NCBI GenBank assembly: GCA_025345505.1 | Contig: JANVCC010000077.1 | Coordinates: forward strand, 6,801,669 to 6,865,668 | Direction: 5' to 3' | Source of the DNA: Todiramphus chloris collaris | Lineage: Eukaryota; Chordata; Aves; Coraciiformes; Alcedinidae | Length of the DNA stretch: 64,000 bases | Part shown: positions 37,901 through 50,100 of the stretch, piece by piece | Position numbering within the stretch: the stretch's first letter is position 1 | Layout of the letters: every line of letters begins with the position of its first letter | Made by a program: the position numbers and the translations under genes | Notes under the pieces: generated by a model | Databases searched by the model: none | Seen by the model: only the letters and a program-made list of their open reading frames with translations | What the model was told of the DNA's origin: nothing

Positions 37901-40900
37901 TGATGGTAGAAGGAGCCTAAAAGTTTCGTAGCTCAGCCGAGGTGGTTCCTCTCGCAGGTCAGAAGACTTGCCACTACTTGGTAAGGACTGTCTGGTTATT
38001 AAAATAACAAAAAATCCCCCAGCGAGGAAAGCAGACCCAGCCTGTGCACTAATACTTTAACTGACTCATTTCCAGCAGTTTTGGGGTGCGGCCAAGGGAA
38101 GGTAGGTGCTGAACTTGCCGGGGCAGGCTTTCAGACAGGTTGTGTCTCAAATCCCTCGTGGAAACCTTTCTGCAGAAGGCACAAAGATAACATGATCCAA
38201 GTCTTGATCAAGCAAGGACAGAAGGCCCTGGAATGGTATCTGTAATATGCCTGGGCATTTGTACTTCATTATAGAAGTTAAGAGTAGCTCCTGTGTTTCA
38301 GTACATGTAATAGTGGCTTTTCCTGATGGGGTGTGATGGTGAGAGAGAAGGACTCCCTGACTGTGATGCAGATGCATCTGTGAGCACATCGCTTTCTCTG
38401 TATCTTGGTTTCTGTGTGTGTTAAAGAGGGATGAAGATGCCTTCTCCCTCCAATGGCCTGCAGTGGAAAGGCAGCAGGGAGGTGGCAGGATCCCAACTAT
38501 CAGGATAACTATCTGGCCAAGTGTGAAGAGACAGTATAATGTGACCTGGAAACTGTGAAAATGATCTCATGGGGGCTTCTGTTGAGTTCCATTTTGTTTG
38601 GTTTGTGTAGTGAAGATGAGGCATCAAGAGGAGAGACACATAAAACCACATTTTCCCACCACATTTTCCTACTTTCTTCAAAAAGGGCTGTACTGGAGCG
38701 GCTGTGTATGTGCTGGCCCCCTCATTATGTACTGGGTGCTGGGGTAGTTAACCACATCATTTTTGGTGTGTGCTCCTAAAGAAGTCTGAATCTTCTTGGA
38801 AGACTCTAAGAGGAGTATGAGGATGGATTGACTTAGAAAATCTCTTGACACTACCCCAGTTCTGAAAAAAATAATAAAATCTAAAAAAAAATTTCCATGG
38901 TCAGTGCCAACTTTCTAAAGCTCCGTTAGGAAGGGCCCACAGAACATACACGTCCTGGAAATACATGCAGGTGACAGCTTGTACATGTTTGCAGGAGTGA
39001 TGCTGTGGAGAAAATTCCCAGGCTGTGGCTCATCCCTGTGGCTCACAGAGATGCAGCAGGAGGATAGGCTGTGAATTGGGGTTAGTTTTGTAAAAGGGGC
39101 TGGGTGTGAGATGATCAGGAACATCTTGGCATCATGCGTGCTGAGGACAGACAGTCTCATGTTCTGAGAGCTAAACTGAATACCAAAGATGTCAGAAAAG
39201 GATTTTTCCTCTCTCTCTTCAGCCTCTGCTTAGGTAATCACTGCAACTGGCTGTCTTGGAAAGGTAGAATTCTTCCTCTTCTGCAGTACTGGGTGTTTGG
39301 GGAAGGACAGAGCAGAATTTTGTTTCTTCAAGAAGGAGGCTTGTCACATCAACCTTGAAGACCTTATTCCTGCTTGTGGTACCATGAGGCTTGTCCTAAC
39401 CCAGCCAGCAGGTGCCTGTGGTTTGAGGTCTGGCTTCATTAGCAGCCATCAAACTTGATGCCCTTTGTCCAGCGGTTTGCTTTTGCTGCAGGTGACCAGC
39501 ACCCCATCCTAGCACTGTGGGGACACATGCAGGAGAGGCTCTCAGGACAGTGATACCACTAAGTGAACTAACAGAGGCTTTTTGTCTTGTAAGTTGAGGT
39601 GAGAAACCTAAGGTCTTCATGTCCCTGCGGGAAGCTTTTGGACAAAGGCATCTGTGTGACGTGGTGGTCTAAGGAATAAAGTGGACAGATGTCACGTTGC
39701 TGAGAGGTACAAGCAAGCTGCCTGCTGCAAGTGTGCAGGGAGTGGAATCTTCTCCCACCTCATTCTTCCAGAACAATTCCCACCTGCTCATGGTGTAGGT
39801 AGATCAGTAGTTGATTCACCTCAGGTGTGAATGTCTCTGGCTGGTGCAAGGCAATGCAGGTCAGGCCCCAAGCCAGGCACCTGGCTGTAGCCTTCCCAGA
39901 TCTGCACAGCTCGGGGCAGAGGACAATTACAGGAATTGCACTGGGACCCATAGCCATGAATTAGTAGTTCTCAGCAGGGTGTAGTTACCAAGTTATCTGC
40001 GTTCTTTCATAACTTCAGTGTAATGCTACTGTTTGCATATTTATTTTGGTATGATGCCACTGGCTTGTTCTGAGACACCAAATTCCCTCGGATCCCTGTA
40101 CCCCTTTTCTCAGCCACTCCATAAAACATTTCATCCCAGCATCCTCACTAGCTGCCTGCTTCTGCGAGCAAGGGCCGAGTGCTTGCAGTGCTGAGGCAAG
40201 CTCTGGACCCCTTGGGTGGGCTTGCATGTGGCATCCAGCAAAAAATAAAAACCCGTGAGACATTCATGGAGGCACTCCCACTGCTCTAGCCACGGGCAAA
40301 GTCAAGCACAGGCGCTTCTTTCACAACAGACTACACAGTAAGTTTAGCACAAGCTTAGGTCAGAAGAGTGTCTTTTATTCTGTAACTTGTGGGTTGTACG
40401 GGACCTGATCTGCAGTATGTTGATTTTGACAGTACCCCATGTGAGCAGTGCTGCAAGATCAAGGTCTCTTTATGCGCAGGAGACCTCATTGCACAGGAGA
40501 AAAAAGCCTGTCAGAACTGTTCCTTGCTGCAAAACACACTGCTTTTGCAGAACATCTTATGGAAATTTAATCATGTTTATCACTTGGATAAAAAAGTTGT
40601 CAAAAGTTTTAGACAGTAATTTATGATGTTTGTTTTAAGGGGAAGTTAAACTTCATTTCCCTGTCATCTTCCTCCCCCACTTTTCAGTTTCACCTCCTGC
40701 TGCTAGCTGCCCCCAGCCAGGGCAGTGCCCATCACCAGGCAAAGGGGACGACTGGAGTTCCCAACAGAGGTGTCCCACTGCCTCCAAACTTAGGCAAGAG
40801 GAAAAAATATAATTTACTTTTGGAAAACAGGCAGAGGGCGACTGAAAGAGGGAGCAGCAAAATTTGCCTCCTCTCTTTCCTTCACTTAGTGACATGGTCC

Positions 40901-43576
40901 AGCTAGGTGTCGTGGTGTTAGGTCTTAGGCTGGACTTGCTGATCTCGGAGGTCTGTTCCAGTCTCAGTGATAATTCTGTGTAATTCCTCCCCCCTAAACG
41001 TGAGATGAGCCCCTAGCAGCAGGCTCCCCTCTGCAAGTCAGTGCCACATTCTCCAGAGCAGCACTGAAAGGAACCAGAGTTATAACTGCAGCGACAGGGG
41101 GTCACTTGGCTTGTGAAGAGTGTGCTGTGATGAATATGCAGCATAATCTTTACTACTTTTTCCCATACCCTTAAATAAAAGGGGCATGGTTAGTAAAATG
41201 AGCTTGGTTTCACACCAGGTCTCTGAGATGGAAAGAGGTGGTTATCAGTTAAAGCAGCTGACTGGCACTTTTTAGTATCTTCTCCTTGTCCCAGTACCAC
41301 AGTAACACTTGCCCAAAATTAGTGCACGTGATATTAACTGTTCTGGTAACAGTCTGTGGAGACAGGGTGTGTTCATATGGATATACACAGGGTAGCATCT
41401 CCTGGTGGTGGTTCGTGCCAGACAAGTTTAGCAAGGTACACAAGTGACATCAGCCACAAGCCTTTTCCTGTTCTTACAGAGACACCAGCCCGCAGTGTTT
41501 TTTGCATCATATGTATGTGGCCAAGTGAGAATCTGGGTACAAAAAATACAAGTTTTGACTGAGCCTGATTAAAAAAAAATAATAGTGATTTTTGACTCAG
41601 TACTAATGTAGATGTTTTTGAAATTCCCTTTCTTAATGTCCAGGGAGATAAAATGAGAAGGTCCTTCACTCACCACCCTGTCCCCCAGCGTGAAGTTGCA
41701 GTCTAAAATTCCTGGGCTGCTGCTAATCCTGGGATAATACTGATGAGCAGTAGGTAATTATGAAACTTTCTTTCAATTCCTACTGCTGAGAGTCTAGCTG
41801 GGCTGAAAGGCAGACGACTCATCCTGCAAATTAGTTGATTTAAGCCCAAGATAAGACCAAGTTGTAGAAACATCTCAACCTGTCTGTGTTTTGTATGAAA
41901 ACAACCCGAAATCCCCTCACACCTGGTTGCAAGCAGAAGCTTGTCCTTCTTTGAGTGTTGTGCCGGTTGGAATTAGCTCCTAGAAAGAATGTCCTCGGGG
42001 CATGGCAAAAGGATGACCTTATTTCTGTGGCATGTGCCAGGGCTTGAAGCTACTGAGGGACACAAGGGCTTCCTCGTTGAAATCATATTTTGTGTTTTCC
42101 TCCCTTTACTTAAGCAAGTTTGGGATCTGCTGATCTGGCAGTGGCAGTTTGGTGGGAGTGTTGGGAGGATGCGCTGACTGTGAAACACCTGGTCCTGGGT
42201 AAAGAACTGCAATACACAGGGCATTATTGTGTCTACAATCCCTAGTGACATTTCTTTAATCCCCTCTTTATTCTGGACCGGTGTAGGTAACTGAGCATGG
42301 CCTCCTACAGCTGCCTTGCCTTGTCTGATGTGAGGGGTGGAAACTTGGGGATGCTGATGCACAACTTCTAAAACTGGGGAAACAGCAAGGTTCAAGCACT
42401 GAACGTTAAAGCCAAGGTCAAATGCTAAGGAAGAGAGGAAGCATGCTGGGCTCCTTCTCTGACTAGCTGTGTTCCTTCCTGCAGCAGCTAATACACAGAG
42501 ATGTGTTCGAGGGTGATCGCAGCAGAAGGTTGGGCTGGGTTGGGCAGTGCAGGGGCTGCAGGGGACACCCCATGAAGCTGTTTCCTCAGCCTCTCTGCCT
42601 TGACGTGTGAGGTTTGCCAGGTTATGCTTTCAAAGAATTGGCACCTGGAGTGATAGGAATGGGCCTATTTTGGCAGTTTCTCTAACAAGCATCAGTTCTT
42701 CCTGGCTGCTTATTAAATATATCATTTGCTGTAGATACAAGTCTTTCCTGAGAAAAAGCCCTCTCTATTTTCTTCAAACACATAATAGACTAATAGACCT
42801 AGTTATCAAGAAATGCACTTACTTGTCTTTAACTACATGAAGAAAATCTGCTTTTGCAATGAGAGAGGCAAAGACCCAGCGTGAATTCTGGTCAAATTTG
42901 CTCTGGTGAGTGCACCCAGTGCTTTTAATCCAGAGGAAAAATAAATATACATGTTTTAAACAGAAAGCCAAAGCCTCTGCCAGACATGCTTGGTATAAAT
43001 GTGGGCATGCTTGAAAGTGTTGCTGAGGTCCACCTATAATGTGATGGCAGCTTTGCTGATTTCAATGGAAAAATGAGCAGAAAATTGACTTTTCTGGACA
43101 GTTGTACATAAAAACATCTCCCCAGAAAGCCAGTCCTCAGAAAATGCGAGACATGAAAGAGCTGTGGTTGAGTGTTGTTGAAGATCCATGCTGAGGATGG
43201 GCAGCAGCACTGGCTGAGGCTGGCCCCAGAGACAGGTCCCCCTTTGCTCTACTCTGCAGCAGCCCCAGGCAAAGCCTCCCCTCCCTCTCCCTCCTCTCTC
43301 TCCCTCACAAAGCCCACTGTCTCTGTTTGTCATAGGAAAGGAGATGAATGTGTAGGGAGACTCTTTTTTTCCCAGCATTCTCTCATTTTCATGTTTTTTC
43401 CTTCTATCTCTTTCCCACCCTTCTCCCTAGGGTAGGAGTTGCATTTGTCCCTTAGACTAAGTATTTCTGAACACATCACATGAGACAGACAGCAAGGAGA
43501 TGATCAGCTGCAGGTAAAGAAACTGGCTTTAGGAATTGGATTAATATTCCACTTTTTCTTTTCTTTTTCCCCTCAG
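37697..43576 (+). other. VWA2: Presumed VWA2 intron 1
   Basis: Non-coding sequence of about 5.9 kb between the CpG-island donor and the first coding exon. It contains one short plus-oriented CR1 tail (40905-40983) and a Cys-rich open frame at 40389-40619 of unknown nature. No other gene or repeat was recognised. Confidence 0.55.
40905..40983 (+). mobile_element. CR1 LINE 3'-end fragment
   Basis: The words 'ttaggctggacttgctgatc', 'gaggtctgttccag' and 'tgataattctgtg' match a diverged CR1 3' end read in the forward direction, that is opposite to the other copies in the window. It is short and old-looking, so family assignment is by motif only. Confidence 0.6.
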
Positions 43577-43586
43577 ATTTGTCACC

Positions 43587-44193
43587 ATGAGCCTCTTGTC
43601 GCTTGAGTTTATCTGCATTTTACTGCTTCCCCAAGGTACATCTAATGTCATTATTTTGCATCATTGGTTCCTGTCTCAGACGCTTCCCTGTCTCCAGCTG
43701 GAGCTTTTAGTTCCCTGGAATGTGAGCAGAATCAGAGCCTCTCTAGAAGGTTTATGGATAAATCTCTAAAACATAGTTTCATGCAGAAGGGGAGAAAATA
43801 ACACCTGGAGAAACAGCTTTTCTGAGAATCCAAACATGTGACTGATTTGTATGTGAAGTGTCTAATTGATATGGGAAAAGCTGATGTTATTCTTGTGATA
43901 CTAAAAGTACATAAATTTCGCCAGTGCAGCTCTCTGTGTCTGTGCTGGAAGGAATTTCCTCCCATAGACACACTGCTGTGTCACCAAATCATTTTCTGTG
44001 AGTATGAAATCTGCCCAATAAACCAGCGTTTTTGCTGCTATAGATTAAAGCCTGCATGTAATTTTTCTTTAAAGGCAGTTTCTAGTGTGAATGGGTGCTT
44101 ATCTGTTTGATCCCACAGTTTTGCTGGCATTGGGTATACAAGAAATTCATGCTCACCAGGAGATGATTGACAAGATCTCGGCTGCTGGCCAGT
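43587..44193 (+). CDS. VWA2: VWA2 signal-peptide exons
   Basis: Two exons (43587-43635, 44119-44193) encode [16 protein letters not shown] and [20 protein letters not shown]: a hydrophobic stretch of about 20 residues followed by polar sequence, a typical secretory signal split by a phase-1 intron. Cleavage is likely near the Ala/Gly of LLALG or shortly after. It directs the protein to the secretory pathway. Confidence 0.85.
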
Positions 44194-47100
44194 GTAAGTT
44201 TGCTTTTTAAAACAAGTTGTCTACTTTCTCAATTCCTTCTTTCTTTGTTTTTCTCTCTTTGTTGTTGTTGTTTTGGGTTTTTTCTTCTCGTTGTTATTAT
44301 TTTTGTTTATTGGACTCCAGTCTGTAAAGTCCTCGTCAGTGCTCTGGCAAGAACAGCACTGTGGCTGCTTCTACCCTAGCCTGGCTTTTCACCTCGTTGG
44401 GATTAGCTCTTCTGGGACCTACTCTGTCTTTCCCCGACTGACTGTTCGCCAACTGGCTGCTGTTTCTGTCAGTTCCTTCAGAGCCTGTTTCAAGCAATCC
44501 TCACTTGAGGAGCTGTGTTTAATTACTGGTTTGATTTGTGATCGGACCTCTCCAGAGGGTGATTTTTTTTCAGGCTGTAAAGCCAGCACTGGCCACGATG
44601 CCGTGAGTGGGGCTGGCTGGGCCCTGGCTGGCCAGCAAACCGTGTTCCCCTACAGCTCCCTTGATGTACACGCAGTTGGTTACTAATGGACTGTATCATG
44701 CATTCTCCTGCATTATTTTCTGTGGGCTTGTGATAGATTACACACTTTCTATTCCAGGCATGTCACAGAATCACAGAGTGTTAGGGGTTGGAAGGGACCT
44801 CAAAAGATCACCTAGTCCAACCCCCCTGCTCTAGCAGGAGCACTTAGATCAGGTCACACAGAAACGCATCCAGGCGGGTTTTGAAGGTCTCCAGAGAAGG
44901 AAACTCCACAACCCCCCTGGGCAGCCTGTTCCAGAGCCGTCACCCTCACCGTGAAAAAGTTTTTCCTTATGTTTACCCAGAAACTCCTATGCTCCAGCTT
45001 ATACCCATTACCCCTTGTCCTATCACTGGATGTCACTGAGAAAAGCCTGGCTCCATCCTCCCGACACTCACCCTTCACATATTTATAGACATTAATGTCA
45101 CCCCTCAGTCTCCTTTACTTGAGGCTAAAAAGACCCGGCTCTCTCAGCCTCTCCACGTAAGGGACATGCTCCACTCCCTTAATCATCCTAGTGGCTCTGT
45201 GCTGGACTCCCTCCAGTAGCTTTCCTGTCTTTCTTGAGCTGGGGTGCCCAGAACTGGATTCAATACTCCAGGGGGGCCTCACCAGCACAGAGTAGAGGCC
45301 TCCAGTAGATGTCCTCCAGTCCCATCCCGTAGCACCATGTGTTTAGCTCCAACTTTACCTCCTGATGTGCTGTATGTGGACTTTTCTCACTGATGTGCAT
45401 CGCCAGGTGCCCTTTGGTGGGCTGCAGTAGTCCTGCTTACAAGATTCCTTGAGAGAGCTGGATCGATGCTTCTCCTGCCACTGAGCTCATGGAACCACAG
45501 GATGGTTTGGCTTGGAAGGCACCTGGAAGATCGTCTAGTTCCACCCCCCGTGGCACAGACAGGGATCTCCAGAGCAACCTGAATACCCTGTCTCTGTGCA
45601 GTTTTCTCTGTGTGTGCTGAGGCAGGTGACCGTGGTCAGTGACTGCAGGGCAGCCCCTGGGTTGTAGCATCCCCACACTCAGATCAGCTCTGAGGACAAG
45701 GCTGACAAGCTGGGACGGTGCTGGCAGGGAGGCTGTGCTCCAGCTTGTCCCCACTGCAGTGCTCCAGGGCAAGGCTGGTTGTCCTGTTAGAAAATCCAGC
45801 GACCCAGAAGGGAATGCTTTACAACTTTCAATCCCTCGTAATATGGTATTAGAAAGCCCTAATTATAAATACAGGTTTTTGCTAGCAGGACTGATGTGGA
45901 AAAAAGTAGTGATAATAAAATGATGATGATGATGATAATGGGGATAGAGAGAGGTCATGAATCAAAAGGGCTCTTAACAGGTTGGTGTGCCAGCTGCCCA
46001 CATTTTGCTTCTGGATTCAGTTTCCTTCGAGGTTGGTTTTGGTAAATGCTGCAGAGGTGACTTTAAAATTTCCATGTAAATGCTTTGAAAATGGCTCTGC
46101 AGAGTCTGCAGACTACTTTTTTGTTTTGTTTTGTCAGGGAAATTATGGGTTTCCACTTCAGTGTAAGCACCTCAGGAACCTGTACTTGGGAGGAGTCGTG
46201 TTTGTACAGGCAGGGTTGATACAAAGACACATCTCTGAGGATGGGATAAAAGGCAGGATTTAGGTAAAATTGTTCCTGTCAGTGCCTCGGAGCCGTTTAG
46301 AGAGCTTGTGTTTAGAAAAATAAGAGCATTTGAAAAATGTGCTGCAGATGAAAGACATCTGGCTCCATGGGACTCTGTGTTTTACAGATGCCTCCCTCTG
46401 TCCCTTGAGGGGAGGGTCCTGCCAGGCACAGCCACCTCTCCCCTCTGCTCACCCCTCTGTATCTGTACTGGGAGAGCAGCTCTCTGTGGTTAACCATATC
46501 ACTGGTTACTGGAGCTGCTGCTCCCGTGCTTTCACTGAACTGCTGAAGCCAGGCTGGGGACCTGAGTCTATGGTTAAAGCCTTGCAGACAGTGAGGGCTG
46601 AACTGGAGGTCAGAGCAGGAGAGCATGCTGGCTGCACCCGCCTGGCCTTGGCAAGTCCATTTGCCTGGGCCTTCTGCTCTTGGCTGCCTGCTTCCAGAAA
46701 GTGAGGCTAATAAAGTGCAATTTCACAGTGTTTGTCTTTTTCTCCTAGTGATGCAGTGCTCTGCTTCGTTAGATGTACTTTTCCTCTTGGATGGCTCCTA
46801 CAGCATTGGCAAAGGAAGCTTTGAAAGGTCTAAGCACTTTGCAGGCAAGCTCTGTGATGCCTTGGACATCCATCCAGACAGGGTGAGTGTCAGGAATGTC
46901 TCAATATCAAGCAGCTTGGCAGTATGTGGAAAGGCCAGTGATAGCGTGCTGGGAGGAATTGCAAGATTCAGCCTAGCAGCTACCACAGGGTGAGAGTATT
47001 CAGAAAGATGCAGTGGAGGTTTGTGAAACAGTGGGCTTGGAGGACAATTCTTGGTTCTTCACAGATTTTTAAGCAGTTCCACTTGGTCTTGAGAAAAGAC

Positions 47101-50100
47101 AGTCTTTCAGGTTAAAGATTATGATTTGGGGTCTTTACTGATATTTTTGTTTTGTTTGGATGCTCACAGACAAAAGTGGTTGGATCTGTTTTTTTTCCTG
47201 GAAAGCTTCATAATTAGTCTCTGGGAATTGAATCACCTTTCTGAACAGAGGGCAGTGATACAGCCTGCTTGCTCTGCTTCTCCTAGATGGTCTCTGTTCT
47301 AAAATAAGCCAAAAGGGCAGAATAGACAGAGTTCATTGCAAGGCACTGGAGACATTTCACCAAACTGAGGCGTTTGGGGATCTGCTTACTGACATAGGTC
47401 TCCAAAATATCACTGCACTCCCCACCTGCTAGTGCTTTGTCCAAGGGGATTTCAAGCCAGACCCAGCTCTGGTTCCAACTGTGTATCCAGTCCCACATCA
47501 CAGTGTCCTAGCCAGGGACCTCAAAGTGGGCTGGAGTGGTTGTTGTACTTGATTCTCTGCAAGAGCCTTTCCAAAGAAATGTCCAGTCTTTGGGAAGGTT
47601 GTGGCAGGGATACAAGGTCTCTGCATAGCAGGAATAGGAACCTGAGGCAGGACAGAGAGTGGATCTGGGCCACTGCTGTGGCTTTGAGGACCCCCGGTCT
47701 ATGTCTGATTCTCCAGAGAGGTCTGGGAGCAAAGGGACAGAGGCAGGTCTTGTGTTTGCTTCTGCTTCCCCTGACAGGGATGCTTTGACTTGTATCCAAA
47801 AACCTCCTCCAGACCAGCTATCAGAAATCAAAAAGATGCTGCTTTGCCCTTGTTGCAAGGTCCTTTGGAAGCTGAAATCACGTTTCCTTAGATGAGAAAA
47901 TGATGGAGGGGAATCTTTCACCCTTCAGATCTCAGCTTACAGCCACACAGCCCAAGGAGGTTTCCACAGCCTGGGCAATGATGGTGAAGACACAGTCTGC
48001 ATGCGAGGTGTCTTGGGTCAAAGGGGCCTTCCCTTTTCATGGCTCACACTAAATGGACTGAAAGTAGAGAGTTGCATCTAGGAATCACGTGCAATGTGGG
48101 CTTAGCCAAAAGAATTTGAACATGTACTATTTGCAGATTTGGTAGTTGGTTTTTTTGAACTATCATCCTTCTCCCAGTTTTTCTCTCAATCTTCACATAG
48201 ACTGGACTGAAAATCAGTAGCCTTTTCACCTTCAAAGCCATCATATTCTTTAAAACTTCTTGTGAGGCTTCAGTGAAATACTGTGGATGTATTGCCCAAT
48301 ACAGAACTTTTAGTCTATTTGTATTTTCAGGCATTTTTGACTATAGGCAATGGTTTTAGAGGAAGTAGTGGAAAAATAATCGCTTTGTGTTGCTTACTGT
48401 GCTCAATGCCAGAGGGAGCTGCTTTTAGTACTGGAAAGATTGTCTGCACAGTGTATAAATGGCTTGGTTGAAAAGGTGTTATTTATAAACTTACTGTCCT
48501 TGATGCTGCTAGCTGCTCTGAACGAATAAATATAGATCTTGAGCTGCCCGTAACTGCAGGAGAGGCTCACGTTGTTTGCAGATGCACTTTTTTTCCTTGT
48601 TTATAGTCTGTATAGATAATACTGATGTATAGATAATACTGATGTTTGCGCTCTTTTGTGAAGTTCACTTACAGTGCCAGTGGCTCAACATGGGAAACGG
48701 TTTGTCTCGATACAATTTAGTCTTCCCAAATCTGTAAGCTGGTCAAAAGCATAAAACTTTCACAGACACCTTTCATAATTTTGAGCCTTTCCTTTTAGGT
48801 CCGTGTGGGAGTGATACAGTTTAGCTCAACTCCCCACCTTGAATTCCCACTGGACTCGCATCTAACCAAACAAGAAGTGAAGGAGAGAGTCAAGAGGATT
48901 GTGTTCAGGTCAGCATATTTTACAGCTCTGCTCTTTTTCTGGATTGTGACTGATTTTTTGAGGTCCAGACATCTTCGCCTCTTCTGTGCATACACTAACA
49001 GGATGCCCCAGGGAGGGGGTGGATGAACGCTCTCTGTGGTCCATAATCTACAGCCTGCTGAAAATGTGCAACCTGGTCCATCTGTCAGTGCAAGTTGATA
49101 GGGGAGAAAGTTTTCAGTGTGCACTATAACGTGGTAAATAGGGGAGAGTTTTCCATGACCCTCATGGCAGGTTTTTCCGTCTGTTTGTTCCAGATGGTGG
49201 GTTACATCCTTCCAGGGAAAAGCAAGTGTGGCATTCCTGCATGGCTGAGCAAAGGCATGACAGTGTGCCTTCATTTTTTGGTGGTTACAATTTTCTTTGT
49301 CCTGCAAGGTAGCAACAAAGTGCTAGTCCCTAAATATCTATGCATGTGTGTCTTCAGAATTCAAGAGGATCAGTTTTTCAGACAAACTTTTTTCTTCCTG
49401 AATGTTAAGGCTTGGATGTCTTCCCATGACCTCAAGAAATGGAGCCAGAAACCCAAAGAAGCACTGTCCTTAGAACCTCTTAAAATCCACGCTTTTCATT
49501 TCTGAGATCATTTAGATCTACAAAGGATCTGGCAACCACCCCAAAATAACACTTGTTTTGATGATAGATGAGCTACTGGTATGGCCTGTGGGTGTTTACT
49601 CTTTCTTTAGCTGATCTGCATTAGGATAAAGGTTAGCTCAGCATTTCTCATGGATGTCTGCTAGCATGATGTACGTATTGTAAGAAAATATGATCACTTC
49701 TGACTTCTTCAAGCAAGATCAGTTGGCTGGATTTTGTTGTACTGCTTTTGATAAGTATATCAAATCAAGAAAACCTCTCGTGTAATATTACAGGAAAAAC
49801 TTAGCAGAAAACAAGATTCCTTCTCTTTGGCTGCTGTTTGAAAGTCTAGGAGAGCAGAGAAAGTGAAGCAGCATTTGGTGTCTGGCACAGAAATTCCTTG
49901 ATGACAATACATGGGTGCTGACAGATCAAACAGAAACCATGACCTTGTGCTCGGACGTTTCATCTAGTTTAAATGAAAAGCTGACATTTCAAAGTAGATA
50001 AAATAGTTATGGACGCATTCCAGTTGGCTTCTGAAAAAACTGGGTGTTTGACATTTCAGTTGTGAGGATCCTTGATGCGCTTCTGATGAACCTTTGGCCA

